Assembly (NCBI GenBank): GCA_023436145.1
Contig: JAEZKP010000031.1
Location: forward strand, 62,001 to 126,000
Direction: 5' to 3'
Origin: Fibrobacterota bacterium
GTDB lineage: Bacteria; Fibrobacterota; Chitinivibrionia; Chitinivibrionales; Chitinispirillaceae
DNA length: 64,000 bases
Below the pieces are notes generated by a model. It made no database searches and was not told the origin of the DNA. It saw only the letters and a list, made by a program, of their open reading frames with translations. The stretch's first letter is position 1; every line of letters begins with the position of its first letter. Position numbers and translations under genes: made by a program. This document shows, in pieces, positions 18,394 to 27,763 of the stretch.

Positions 18394-19767
18394 TCACCGG
18401 TTAATCACAACCGGATCATGTCTTTTTTTCTCATCAGTAGTCGTTTCGATTTTTGAAAAATATTTCTCAGTTTCAGCAGCAATAACTCCACTAAGCAGTA
18501 ATAGAGATAGTAAATTCGGTATGGCCATGAGCGCATTGGCCGTATCGGCAAATGACCAGACCAGTGGTACATTTACCACTGCTCCAAGCATCACTGCCCC
18601 TATCCACAAAAACCGGTATGGAAGAATTACTTTCTGACCCAACAGATACTCTGCAGCCTTCTCACCATAATAGGACCACCCAAGGATAGTGGAGAAAACA
18701 AACGTCAGGAGTCCAAATGTCAATATAGCTGGCCCGAACCAGGAGAGTCCGCTGAATGCAGCCTTACTTAATGCAGCACCGTCTATCCCCTGAGTCCATG
18801 CACCTGAAGCCACGACAGTAACACCAGTGACAGCACAAATTACTACAGTATCCCAAAAGGTTCCACTTGCTGAAACCAGTGCCTGTCGCACCGGGTTTCT
18901 TGTCTGCGCTGCAGCTGCCACTATAGGAGCACTCCCCATACCCGACTCATTGGAAAATAGTCCTCTGGCAATTCCAAAGCGTATTGCCTCTTTCATCCCC
19001 GCACCCAAAAATCCACCTATGGCAGCATGACCGGAGAACGCACCTGAAACAATCAGATGTAAAGCTGGTATAATTCTGTCAAAATGGATTACCAGTAAGA
19101 CCAGACACCCTGCTACATAGATAATCGCCATAAAAGGAACCAGCTTTTCGCAAGTCCTGGCAATCGATCTGATGCCCCCCAGAATTACCAGTGCCGTAAG
19201 TAAGGAAAGAAAGATCCCAGTAATCCATACTGGTACAGCATAAGATTCTTTTAATAGCGATGCTATGGAGTTGGATTGTACAGTATTACCAATTCCGAAT
19301 GCAGCAATCGCGGTAAGAAATGCGAATAACAAACCTAAAGGTTTATTATTTAAACCACGTTCAAGAACATACATTGGGCCACCTGCCATCTGTCCCGAAG
19401 AATTGACAACTCTAAATTTTACAGACAATAGGGCTTCACTGTATTTGGTGGCAATTCCAAGTACACCACTGAGCCACATCCAGAAAACTGCACCCGGTCC
19501 CCCGGCTGCAACCGCAGTGGCAACACCCACTATGTTTCCAGTTCCGATAGTAGCAGCCAGTGCAGTTGTTAAGGCACCGAACTGACTGATATCCCCATCA
19601 CCCTCTTTTTTGCGGATTAGTGAAAGTTTAATCCCTTTGCCGATGTGGCGCTGAATACCTTTAAGACGGATTGTAAGAAATATGTGTGTCCCAAATAGAA
19701 GCCCCAGCATCAAAGGGCCCCAGACCGCATCGTTAATCTTACCCAGCACCGTTGCAAGTAACTCCAT
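18394..19767 (-). CDS. AgcS-family sodium:alanine symporter
   Basis: 457-residue polytopic inner-membrane protein of the alanine-or-glycine:cation symporter family. The family signatures include GALTTALAATIGTGNIVGVA near residue 75 and GGPGAVFWMWLSG. FSNESGMGSAPIVAAAAQT and FGLLTFVFSTILGWSYYGEKA follow, with about ten hydrophobic segments. It takes up alanine or glycine with sodium. I chose the ATG at 19767, which has GGAGG six bases upstream; the frame to 19839 adds 24 residues not found in the family. It is a single gene convergent with ychJ. Expression signals are probably in the 19768-20213 gap, which also holds the second repeat copy. Confidence 0.93.
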   Translation of the reverse strand: MELLATVLGKINDAVWGPLMLGLLFGTHIFLTIRLKGIQRHIGKGIKLSLIRKKEGDGDISQFGALTTALAATIGTGNIVGVATAVAAGGPGAVFWMWLSGVLGIATKYSEALLSVKFRVVNSSGQMAGGPMYVLERGLNNKPLGLLFAFLTAIAAFGIGNTVQSNSIASLLKESYAVPVWITGIFLSLLTALVILGGIRSIARTCEKLVPFMAIIYVAGCLVLLVIHFDRIIPALHLIVSGAFSGHAAIGGFLGAGMKEAIRFGIARGLFSNESGMGSAPIVAAAAQTRNPVRQALVSASGTFWDTVVICAVTGVTVVASGAWTQGIDGAALSKAAFSGLSWFGPAILTFGLLTFVFSTILGWSYYGEKAAEYLLGQKVILPYRFLWIGAVMLGAVVNVPLVWSFADTANALMAIPNLLSLLLLSGVIAAETEKYFSKIETTTDEKKRHDPVVINR

Positions 19768-20213
19768 CCTGCCCTCCGTCCCATAATCCGGTATTAGTTT
19801 TTTGCCAATTGATTCTATTAAAATTAAATTAATTTCCACAAGAATCGTTGTCTATAAAACTGAAACATTTCTGAAAACAATTACAGGTGAAATAGATACC
19901 GCAATTAGCTGCGTTATAATTTCTACCTGTTTTTTTCTTTCAAACCCAGATTCTTTAAATCTTCAATTTTTCGTTTCTTCAAATCTAAAATCTGAAATCT
20001 GAAATCTAAAATTCAAAAGGGTCGCACTGTTGCCAATTTTTGTCAACAGAATCCGCAGTTATTCTCAAATAATACTTGCACTCAGGCTGAATGATCAATA
20101 CAATTAGGGCAGGCTGCAAAAAGGACAAATGGGACCCATAAGTCTATAATTTTTTTCTGGTTGCAGAGATCGGAAAATTTTCCGGTTATCCGCATCTTTT
20201 GAAAGGAGATCTT
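19768..20213. other. Divergent intergenic region with repeat copy 2
   Basis: No gene is seen between the symporter and the UbiA-like gene, which are divergently transcribed. Positions 19945-20017 hold the second copy of the GATTTCAGATTT-type repeat. The AAAGGAGA site for the UbiA-like gene is at its right end. Confidence 0.5.
19945..20017. repeat. Degenerate GATTTCAGATTT-type intergenic repeat, copy 2
   Basis: Read on the minus strand it contains TTTAGATTTCAGATTTCAG and GATTTAAAGAATC. The latter is also found at 1930-1942, and the copy at 1901-1980 has the same overall make-up. Both are in intergenic DNA. Confidence 0.5.
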
Positions 20214-21107
20214 ATGGATTCTAGAAAAAGCTCTTTTATCAACGCAATTCTTCCAGTTCTTTTTCTGGGCACAGCTGCAGCCTTACAACTGATATCTTCG
20301 GCAGCTTACCTGAGAACAAAAATTGACTGGGAGCTTATCGGGCTGTCCTTTTTTTTAACCTGCGGGGTATATCTACTCAACAGAACAATAGATAAGGAGG
20401 ACAAGTTTAACAATCTCCCGAGATGGCAGTTTTTTAACGGAAGAACCGGTCGATCCTCTCAATGGATCATCATTTCCTTTATTGGACTGTCTTTTCCAGT
20501 GTTCTTCTCGCTGATATCTCAAAAATTCAATGTTGCATTTATTTTTGCCCTGTTTGCAGTATCGGGTCTTTTTTACTCCGTAAAAATTATACCTATAATC
20601 GTTAATCACTCGGTAAAATGGACCTGTTTTAAAGAAATACCAATTATGAAATCATTGGTTGTATGCATGATATGGGGAAGTGGAGCTTTACTGATAACTG
20701 TAGCAGGCGGGAACCTGAGTTTCTTTCGTCTGGATATAATAGTAATATTCATGGTGTTTTTCATTTCGAGTCTCAACAGCACTATCACCTCAGACATCCG
20801 TGATATCGAAGGAGACAAGATCAGAAATATCCAAACCATACCAGTACTGATCGGTTATCAAATGACATACAAATTGTTGTCAAGTATCAACCTCATAGCC
20901 ATTGCAGCAGCCCTTATACTTGCCATTAAAGGCTGGATTTCAATTAATCTGTTTGCCTTTAGCCTGATAGTAATATGCTGGGCAGGGCTGACATCCCTAT
21001 CTCAGTATTGGTTGTCAAAAAAGGTCCCAAAAACTGTAACAGAAATACTGGTTGACTCTGAGTCAATCGTATCTGCATTTTGTTTAGGCGTGCTTGCTTT
21101 TGTATAG
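20214..21107 (+). CDS. UbiA-family prenyltransferase-like membrane protein
   Basis: 297-residue polytopic protein of the UbiA superfamily. The first aspartate-rich motif is degenerate (LLNRTIDKEDK), and the second is clear (TSDIRDIEGDKI). These bind the prenyl diphosphate through Mg2+ in UbiA enzymes. About eight to nine hydrophobic segments are visible. It may prenylate a quinone or haem precursor or make a lipid; no partner genes are nearby, so the product is open. The ATG at 20214 is chosen, since AAGGAGA lies six bases upstream; the TTG at 20199 would sit inside that site. Its end faces the histidine kinase gene. Confidence 0.78.
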   Translation: MDSRKSSFINAILPVLFLGTAAALQLISSAAYLRTKIDWELIGLSFFLTCGVYLLNRTIDKEDKFNNLPRWQFFNGRTGRSSQWIIISFIGLSFPVFFSLISQKFNVAFIFALFAVSGLFYSVKIIPIIVNHSVKWTCFKEIPIMKSLVVCMIWGSGALLITVAGGNLSFFRLDIIVIFMVFFISSLNSTITSDIRDIEGDKIRNIQTIPVLIGYQMTYKLLSSINLIAIAAALILAIKGWISINLFAFSLIVICWAGLTSLSQYWLSKKVPKTVTEILVDSESIVSAFCLGVLAFV

Positions 21108-21144
21108 TATTACCTGCTGGATGTATTTTGGTTGACTTTCAATC

Positions 21145-22872
21145 CTACTCAGTACCTGGCATTATCTTTTTCAACAGATACTCTTCATTGAAAAGAGCCG
21201 GGTACTCATCCCCATTTTCATGTACTATAAATGGTAAATTATTGGTACCTTCCACAATAGCGAATACCTGGAAATCTAAATCATGTCTATTACGCAGTAA
21301 AGCCACCTGACTGGGAGCTGCAATTATGGTCATGTCCGGTTTTTCGAATGATTTGTGTTCCATCTCATCGACATTCTGTAAAACGTGAGGATTTACCAGC
21401 ACATTCTGGAAAACCTTTATCAGATTCGCCAGATTTCTTATGTCTTCTTTAATCAGGATTATATCATGTTTCTTTTGTTCCTGGGCCCGGTCATTATCGT
21501 ACCTGGGGAAAGTAATATGAATAGATAACCCATGCTCCCCTTTGCCTAAGCTATTTTTTGAGTAAACACCTATGTGCCCTCCATGAACTTCGATTATTGA
21601 ACGGACCACACACATCCCCAGCCCTGTTCCACCTTCATTTTTTTTGGTGGTGAAGAAAGATTTAAAAATCTGCCCAACCTGTTCCTGAGTACACCCAATA
21701 CCATCATCGTCGACCGTACAGAAAAGCAAGGTTTCTCTGGAGGTCAGACTAATGCGGATTTTTTTTGATTTTGCTTCAATGGAGTTTTTCAAAATATTTA
21801 TAAAAACCTGCTCCAGTTTGTTGTTGTCCCCATTTACAATAGTATTGTAACGGCTATCCTCAACATTGATTTCAAACAGCTCTTTATAGTTATGAAAATG
21901 AACTTCTACACATTTATTTATCAAAGCATTAAGATCCAGTGGCTTTTTATCTCTTAATATTCTGGATTTGGAAAATTCCAGGATATCATTGCTGAAATTT
22001 GTAAGATGTGTTATACATTCTGAGATTCTACTTACTATTTTTTTTGAACGCTCATCCAGCGATGGAAGCATACTGAGTATTTCCGAGTAACCAGAGATCG
22101 CAGCTGCATAGTTTCTTATTTCATGATTAATGATAGCAGAAGACTGCCCCAACTCCTTTAAGGACTGCACTTCTTCCAGCTCCCTGTATGCATCACGTAA
22201 TTTCCTGAAGGTAACCTCCCGTTCTCTGATTATTGAGGTTAACTTCTCAGTAAATATGATGGTAACTGCTATGCTGAATCCAAGTATACCAACAAAACTG
22301 TAACTGGGAAAAATGTTTTTCAACCCTGCAATGATACTAACCAGATCCAATAATGACCCCCCCGCAAGGAAAACCATGCCAATCAGATAAAAATACATGC
22401 ACATTCTTTGATTAGCGGAAACTTTGCTGAGGTTAACAACTAACATTCTGAAGAGATATATTTGCGAGATAATAATGTATGGAGCAAAAGTGGAATTATA
22501 AAATAAAGTACTTACAACCTGGTTTTCATCTGTTTTAAGCATTATACCAGACAAAAAAAGTATGGAAAAAACAATACCAATTAAAAAAGCTGCTTTTATC
22601 AGGGTCCAACGCACATTATTTATTATCAACAAAACCAGCCACAATGAAAAAGGTGGAAAAAATGAGGCAATCAAATGCTGTAATAATGTCCAGTGTAAAA
22701 TCTGTTCCGAGGGCTGAAAAAGAATATCTATAATGCAAAAAGAACAGATCAGCAGGTTAACTATCCCGAAAACCAGAAAACTTCTGTCAAAATTAGCCCG
22801 TACTTCTATTACTATGAAAATCAAGCTCATAGAAATCAGAAGCGAACATAGAACCATCAGAAGCTGATCCAT
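21145..22872 (-). CDS. Membrane sensor histidine kinase with a C-terminal pseudo-receiver-like domain
   Basis: 575-residue kinase. The first 215 residues hold about seven hydrophobic helices, resembling 7TM sensor modules. A short coiled linker (about 215-240) leads to HisKA with the phospho-acceptor motif NHEIRN near residue 250. The HATPase_c domain has N box NILKNSIEAKSKKI, G1 VDDDGIGC and G2 GGTGLGMCVVRS. The last 110 residues are extra: they begin HDIILIKEDIRNLANLI and include PDMTIIAAPSQ and QVFAIVEGTN, a pattern like a receiver domain but without the acidic pocket. No response-regulator gene is adjacent, so the partner is elsewhere. Confidence 0.87.
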   Translation of the reverse strand: MDQLLMVLCSLLISMSLIFIVIEVRANFDRSFLVFGIVNLLICSFCIIDILFQPSEQILHWTLLQHLIASFFPPFSLWLVLLIINNVRWTLIKAAFLIGIVFSILFLSGIMLKTDENQVVSTLFYNSTFAPYIIISQIYLFRMLVVNLSKVSANQRMCMYFYLIGMVFLAGGSLLDLVSIIAGLKNIFPSYSFVGILGFSIAVTIIFTEKLTSIIREREVTFRKLRDAYRELEEVQSLKELGQSSAIINHEIRNYAAAISGYSEILSMLPSLDERSKKIVSRISECITHLTNFSNDILEFSKSRILRDKKPLDLNALINKCVEVHFHNYKELFEINVEDSRYNTIVNGDNNKLEQVFINILKNSIEAKSKKIRISLTSRETLLFCTVDDDGIGCTQEQVGQIFKSFFTTKKNEGGTGLGMCVVRSIIEVHGGHIGVYSKNSLGKGEHGLSIHITFPRYDNDRAQEQKKHDIILIKEDIRNLANLIKVFQNVLVNPHVLQNVDEMEHKSFEKPDMTIIAAPSQVALLRNRHDLDFQVFAIVEGTNNLPFIVHENGDEYPALFNEEYLLKKIMPGTE

Positions 22873-23429
22873 AGGAAATCCTGTATACAGAAATGAGTAA
22901 CCAAAGCTATAATTTTAACATACTGAATTTTTTTTGTCAAAAACAATATCGAAATTAATCAATCCAGCCATGAAAATATTGCTACTTTCAAATGTTTTAT
23001 TTAACTCCGTTTCTGCACCATTTAAAAAAGGGCTTCTATATAATAGCCAGACAACTAACCTGAATTCAAGATTTTTTGATGATTTTACCAAGGATACCTG
23101 CTTTCAGCTGATTTGACCAGGCTGTCACACCTTTTTGGTTAATAATGACAAAGGGTTATTTTCCAAGGCTCAAAAATAGGTTCAAACTGATCGCTAAACA
23201 AGGAAAAATGATTTGCCCCATGCTTCCTGATTTGTTGCCGAAATATGTCAACAGATGATATGACGAATTTCCTTGTTATGCCGTCTTGGAAGCAACTGTG
23301 CCCTGGCAGGCAGCAATAAATTCATAACATACACGTGACAATTAAAAATCTCAAACGATACAGTTTACAGAAAATTTAAAATTATACTTTCCAGTTGACA
23401 TTTGTTTTTACACCAATTACATTAAATTA
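22873..23429. other. 557-base intergenic region, with one possible broken small frame
   Basis: No secure gene is found between the kinase and the lipoprotein operon, which diverge. On the plus strand 23145-23327 reads as 60 codons with a single in-frame TGA at 23256. It begins MTKGYFPRLKNRFKLIAK and later reads YDEFPCYAVLEATVPWQAA, which looks protein-like, but there is no ribosome site. A 60-codon frame at 22934-23116 likewise lacks support. Confidence 0.4.
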
Positions 23430-24194
23430 ATGAACATGAAATTCTTTTTATTCCTTTTTACTCCCCTGGCCTGTCTGTTTACCGGATGTGCTTCTCAATA
23501 TCAGGGTTATGGACCTCATTTCTCCCCTCCCGGTGAGCAAATTCACAGAATTGCTGTCATCTCTCCCGATCTTTATGTTTATGATGTCTCAGGAGGCGGA
23601 ATCCCGGAATTTCGAATCGACTGGAGCAAAAGTGCTGAAACGAATCTGGGTGAAGCACTCAGAATGCAGCTGACAAAAAAGGGTATAGAAGGGATTTTTA
23701 TTTCAGATGTTAATGATATTCCCTCACTAGACACCATTATGCCTTTTATTAAATTGGTAGCTACTGTAATTCATGAGCACTTGTATGGAAAGGATCCGTT
23801 TACCCCCCAGATCGACTCATTCGATTACTCAGCCGGACCAATCGCTGAGCTTTGCAATCACCTGCAGGTCGATGCGGTGATGTTCAGTTTCGGTGCAGAC
23901 GAGAACTTTTCTCCGCTGCGTAAAGAAACCCTGAATAAAATTGCAACAGTTAAGACTGCCAAAGCAACTTTTTGGGGCGCCATTTCCATGATTCTTTTCG
24001 GCTCAGGAACATTCCGTTCTTATACTGTGCCGCTGGAGCAAACATTTGTCTGCTGTCTGGTTGCAGATAAGAATGGAAAAATCATCTGGTATAAACACTA
24101 TATGCAATCTGATGGGGCTGATTTACGAAAATCAGCCGATGCCGGTAAATTAGCCGGAAATGTATTGAACGGTTTTTATTTCAGGAAAAAATAG
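23430..24194 (+). CDS. Lipoprotein of unknown function, first gene of the M48 operon
   Basis: 254-residue protein with a lipoprotein signal peptide ending in the lipobox LFTGC near residue 20, so it is lipid-anchored. The mature part starts with a short linker, then HRIAVISPDLYVYDVSGGG. The core alternates strands and helices, including LQVDAVMFSFGAD and VCCLVADKNGKIIWYKHY. The FVCCLVADKNGKIIW pattern is common in lipoproteins that report or assemble, but I recognise no named family. It overlaps the protease gene by one base (stop TAG, start GTG), so the two are translationally coupled. Function is inferred only from the operon. Confidence 0.78.
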   Translation: MNMKFFLFLFTPLACLFTGCASQYQGYGPHFSPPGEQIHRIAVISPDLYVYDVSGGGIPEFRIDWSKSAETNLGEALRMQLTKKGIEGIFISDVNDIPSLDTIMPFIKLVATVIHEHLYGKDPFTPQIDSFDYSAGPIAELCNHLQVDAVMFSFGADENFSPLRKETLNKIATVKTAKATFWGAISMILFGSGTFRSYTVPLEQTFVCCLVADKNGKIIWYKHYMQSDGADLRKSADAGKLAGNVLNGFYFRKK

Positions 24195-25321
24195 TGCGTA
24201 AATCAATCTTAACCTGCTGTCTGATTCTTTTAGTCACATTCAATCTGCCATACGGTACCGAAATCCCGGAACCTGTTCATAAAGAAAGTATTATTGCCCA
24301 GACCATGCTTTTTGAAAAGGAACTGGAAAAAACCGGTGTTTTCATAAACGACTCTTCCATGAATTTCTATTTAAACGGAATTCTGCAGAAAGTAGCCCCC
24401 GATTCAGCAAATCTTTCGATTAAAGTATTGAAATCTTCCACCTTTAATGCATTCGCTGCACCTCATGGAACTATTTACATCTGCACAGGACTGCTTGCAA
24501 AAATCCAAAATGAAGCACAATTTGCAGCCCTTCTGGGTCATGAGATGGTTCATATATTAAGAGATCATGCCTGCCAGAATCTAATAAACACCAAAAAAAA
24601 GGCCCTTTCCAGCGCACGCATGCAAATCGGTCTGGAATTTTTCATAGGTTCTCTGGCTGGCACGGTAGGAAATTTAACCTTGAAATCTGCAATCAGTGGC
24701 TATTGCAGAGAGCTCGAGCGGGAAGCAGACAGCCTGGGGCTAATTAGAATGAGAGAAGCCGGTTATGCACCGATTGAATTTCGCAATCTCTTTATGATCC
24801 TTAAAAATCATATCGAACACGAAAACATTAAGCAACCATTCTTTTTTGCAACTCACCCTGCAGTTTCCGAACGGATCAGTAACTACTATTCATTTGCGGG
24901 TGTGGACACAATCAAAGCTGCTCAGGGTTTAGTCAATTCAGAAGTTTTCAATCGCATGATAAAATGCGTTTTGCAAACAGATGGTATTATGAAAATAGCT
25001 GCAGGAGACCTGGTTGTCGCTGAAAGCAACTTTTCAAGAATTCTGGAGTCGGATACCTGTAATAGCCCGGCTTACATGCAACTGGGGAATATAACCAGAC
25101 TTAGATCTGCCCAGCAAATCAGCGAGCATGTTTTTAAGTGGTATAACCGGGCGAAGGGTTGTGACAGTACTGGAGAAGTGCTTCGTGAACTGGGGTTTTA
25201 TTACTTTAAAAGCGGTAACCCGGACAGTTCTGTCTACTATTTAAAACAATATCAAAGTCTCTATCCCCTATCACCATATAAGCCAGTTATTGAGGATTAT
25301 CTTAAAAAATGCGTCAGGTAA
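24194..25321 (+). CDS. M48-family zinc metalloprotease with TPR-like C-terminus
   Basis: 375-residue protein with a signal peptide (SILTCCLILLVTFNLPYG). The zinc motif HEMVH lies near residues 116-120 within LLGHEMVHILRDHA, and the third ligand region is RELEREADSLGLIRM. The N-terminal half matches the M48 peptidase domain of BepA/LoiP-type periplasmic proteases involved in outer-membrane protein quality control. The C-terminal 120 residues have TPR-like helices (AAGDLVVAESNFSRIL, FYYFKSGNPDSSVYYLKQY). It starts at GTG overlapping the previous stop, and its 3' end overlaps the next lipoprotein by 13 bases. This is a three-gene operon probably acting in the periplasm. Confidence 0.9.
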   Translation: MRKSILTCCLILLVTFNLPYGTEIPEPVHKESIIAQTMLFEKELEKTGVFINDSSMNFYLNGILQKVAPDSANLSIKVLKSSTFNAFAAPHGTIYICTGLLAKIQNEAQFAALLGHEMVHILRDHACQNLINTKKKALSSARMQIGLEFFIGSLAGTVGNLTLKSAISGYCRELEREADSLGLIRMREAGYAPIEFRNLFMILKNHIEHENIKQPFFFATHPAVSERISNYYSFAGVDTIKAAQGLVNSEVFNRMIKCVLQTDGIMKIAAGDLVVAESNFSRILESDTCNSPAYMQLGNITRLRSAQQISEHVFKWYNRAKGCDSTGEVLRELGFYYFKSGNPDSSVYYLKQYQSLYPLSPYKPVIEDYLKKCVR

Positions 25322-25854
25322 AACAGATTGTTTTTTGGCTATTTTTACCGGTAATATTTGCAGGTTGCGCTTCCGGATGGAAGATAACCGGCACAAAATT
25401 TAAAAAACCCCATTATTTTTTTACACCTCCCCCAAACTGGATGATAATGTATGAAGGTACTTCGACGATACTTTCAAAACATGGACCATCTCTGGAAAAA
25501 ATCCTCATTTTCCGCAATAAAATCACTGACCAATTGCCCTTCACCAGCCTTCAAATTTACCCTGAAATGCTCCCTCATGAGCTGGGTGAGGTAATACTTT
25601 CCAGAATAATCGCAGCTCCTCAGGTTTCCAATGTTTGTCTTATGGAAGAGTCTGTGACGGAGATCGATTCCAGACAGGCAGTCCGCTTAACAATAGAGTA
25701 CCAGATAAATGCCATCGGATTTACTGATCTGATTTATGCTTTTATTGATGGCTTGTTTCTTTATGAACTCAGGTACACAGCTGCTAAACGATATTATTAT
25801 GCAGAAAGCATTAACACATTTGAAACACTGGTAAAAAGCTTCAGATTGAAATAA
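25309..25854 (+). CDS. Lipoprotein of unknown function, third gene of the M48 operon
   Basis: 181-residue protein with a lipobox (VIFAGC near residue 20). The mature part includes FTPPPNWMIMYEG and ends with ESINTFETLVKSFRLK, a pattern seen in lipoproteins that assist proteases or toxin-like stress factors. That comparison is by shape only and no family is assigned. Its start overlaps the protease gene by 13 bases, so the two are coupled. It faces the haem peroxidase gene, with 66 bases between them containing a short hairpin. Confidence 0.75.
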   Translation: MRQVKQIVFWLFLPVIFAGCASGWKITGTKFKKPHYFFTPPPNWMIMYEGTSTILSKHGPSLEKILIFRNKITDQLPFTSLQIYPEMLPHELGEVILSRIIAAPQVSNVCLMEESVTEIDSRQAVRLTIEYQINAIGFTDLIYAFIDGLFLYELRYTAAKRYYYAESINTFETLVKSFRLK

Positions 25855-25920
25855 GAAAATTCACCGGAAAGGGTGAAAGCCACAGATCTGTCCATTCACC
25901 CCGGCAGTCATTACGTTTTT

Positions 25921-27546
25921 TTAATTTTCCACATTTTCATATGCAAGACTATCTGCAAAAAACACATTCGCCGGTATCTCATTTGCCCCTATTCCAGTAT
26001 TGGTAATAATTATTCGGGATAAATTTCGCTTTTCTACAATTTTTTTCAGATTCGGAGGCAGATATGACTGATACCAGAAACGGTCAGCATCCCTTAAATT
26101 TTGGAACTGCCTTTTTAACACTTTATATAGGGTGAGTCCGACAGATGATCCGACTATGTGATCTTCTGCAAGCAATACAGGCCAGAGATCCATATCATCA
26201 ATGGAAGAATATGCCTGGGCAAGCCGCGAACGACAAAGCGGATCCGATGAAATAGTATTTAAATTCGTAACCGGGTCTAAATCTATCGATTTTCGGAATT
26301 GATTGAATGATGCTAAACCGTTATCCCTTCCCCGCTGTATATTGATAGCTGCCAGATCCATCCTGTAATGAGCAGTAGAACCAGATAAATAGTCCCGCAG
26401 GTCATCCACTATAAATATATCAATGCGTTCTGCTTTCTGATATGCCAGACCCCTTAGAACAGGATCAATATTCCCTTCATCTGTAAGAGCGGATATGTTA
26501 AAAAAAGAGTTTCTCAGGAGTAGATTACCCTGAGGAATTATCTCCAGGTTTGAGTTCAACCGGCATATTTGTTTGTTAATCATAGAATGAAAAGCCAGTA
26601 AAGCAGCTGTAGCAAATTCGTTTGACAGCGTAGGATTTACCTCAGGCTTATACCCAGAGTAAGCAGGTAAGGGATTTGGACCAAGAAGTGCGGGCAGAAA
26701 TTCATTATAGGTAATAGCCTGGATTTCTGCGATTACCAACGCCCGGGCTTGCTGATAAATGTGATAATCACTCATTCCGGGTCTGACCGATTGAATGATA
26801 TTACACCAGAAATTGTGTTCTCTTACAAAAAGAGTGTGAAGAGCTGTCAGAACAGTATTCTCATTTACTCTGGGATCGCCGGCTAAAAACAGCTCAGGTC
26901 CTAAACCTCCGGAATTCTCGAATCCGAATGTATTAAATGGAAGGAGATTTTCATTACTGGTTCGCAGTCGCCCAGTACCATCATTGAGCCTCAGGGCATT
27001 AGCCCGTAATGAATCAGAACCGTAAATCATAGATCCATCTATAAAAGATGTAGCCCGGTTTATCTGTTGACGTTTTCCATTGAAATGATTCACATATTCT
27101 GATCTTGTAAATGGAATAACCTGGTTACCTTTCCTTTCCGGATCAAACAACGGATCACCTTGTGGAATATTGATGTTGAATGTCTCTTCTGAAATAGCAG
27201 GCAGAGTCAGAACCATATCATGTTCGATAAACTGACCCCAGGCCCATAAGAATGATGATTGGTTGTAGTCGATAGGTACAGTCGTATCGCCCTGTTTCAT
27301 AAGAGTGCTGGTAATGGCTCTGGGACTTTGACGTGAGGAGCCTCCGGGTGCACTCTTTCCATCAGCATATTCCGCCGGACTGATTCTTTGAAAATAGATA
27401 CCAGCTGCACCCCAGGCCCGGTGAAAGCGATTGTTGTTCATACCTGAAAAAGAACGGTATTCAGAAGGAAACCGGGTACTATCTTTACTCTCCATTGAAG
27501 ATTGAGATGAGAAGGCTATAATTGATATTAGTAGTAAAGGAATCAT
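25921..27546 (-). CDS. Animal-type haem peroxidase (An_peroxidase family), secreted
   Basis: 541-residue protein of the peroxidase-cyclooxygenase superfamily. The signal peptide is about 18 residues (MIPLLLISIIAFSSQS). Hallmarks are the distal His in WGQFIEHD, ALHTLFVREHNFW, YQQARALVIAEIQAITYNEF, and the NIQRGRDNGLASFNQFR block. Such enzymes oxidise halides or phenols with H2O2; bacterial members are usually secreted. AGGAGG lies five bases before the ATG. It follows the GH9 gene on the same strand, but a strong terminator between them suggests separate transcription. Possible roles are peroxide defence or oxidation of plant phenolics; both are inference. Confidence 0.92.
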   Translation of the reverse strand: MIPLLLISIIAFSSQSSMESKDSTRFPSEYRSFSGMNNNRFHRAWGAAGIYFQRISPAEYADGKSAPGGSSRQSPRAITSTLMKQGDTTVPIDYNQSSFLWAWGQFIEHDMVLTLPAISEETFNINIPQGDPLFDPERKGNQVIPFTRSEYVNHFNGKRQQINRATSFIDGSMIYGSDSLRANALRLNDGTGRLRTSNENLLPFNTFGFENSGGLGPELFLAGDPRVNENTVLTALHTLFVREHNFWCNIIQSVRPGMSDYHIYQQARALVIAEIQAITYNEFLPALLGPNPLPAYSGYKPEVNPTLSNEFATAALLAFHSMINKQICRLNSNLEIIPQGNLLLRNSFFNISALTDEGNIDPVLRGLAYQKAERIDIFIVDDLRDYLSGSTAHYRMDLAAINIQRGRDNGLASFNQFRKSIDLDPVTNLNTISSDPLCRSRLAQAYSSIDDMDLWPVLLAEDHIVGSSVGLTLYKVLKRQFQNLRDADRFWYQSYLPPNLKKIVEKRNLSRIIITNTGIGANEIPANVFFADSLAYENVEN

Positions 27547-27703
27547 AGACGCCTCCTGAACTTGTTTTGGGCGGTAATGAACAATCAGGTTTTTTCATCC
27601 TGTGCTGCTCTATTGAGAGCTGTAAGATGGGGGTGGGTGGTGCAGCTCTATTGCAGAAAAGGGCAATAAACATGCCACCATTCAATTAGTGAGAAATGAA
27701 GAA

Positions 27704-27725
27704 GGCCCTTATATTAATAAGGGCC
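27704..27725 (-). terminator. Terminator downstream of the GH9 cellulase gene
   Basis: A perfect nine-base-pair stem GGCCCTTAT/ATAAGGGCC with a four-base loop, followed on the minus strand by a T-rich stretch. It lies 38 bases after the cellulase stop and separates it from the peroxidase gene. Confidence 0.75.
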
Positions 27726-27763
27726 CCTGAAGACATGAACTCGTTCACTCATATTTACACAAG

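Noticed and set aside
22934..23116. Plus-strand 60-codon frame with a hydrophobic start
   Set aside because: No ribosome site, no homology pattern; such a length is expected by chance in AT-rich DNA.
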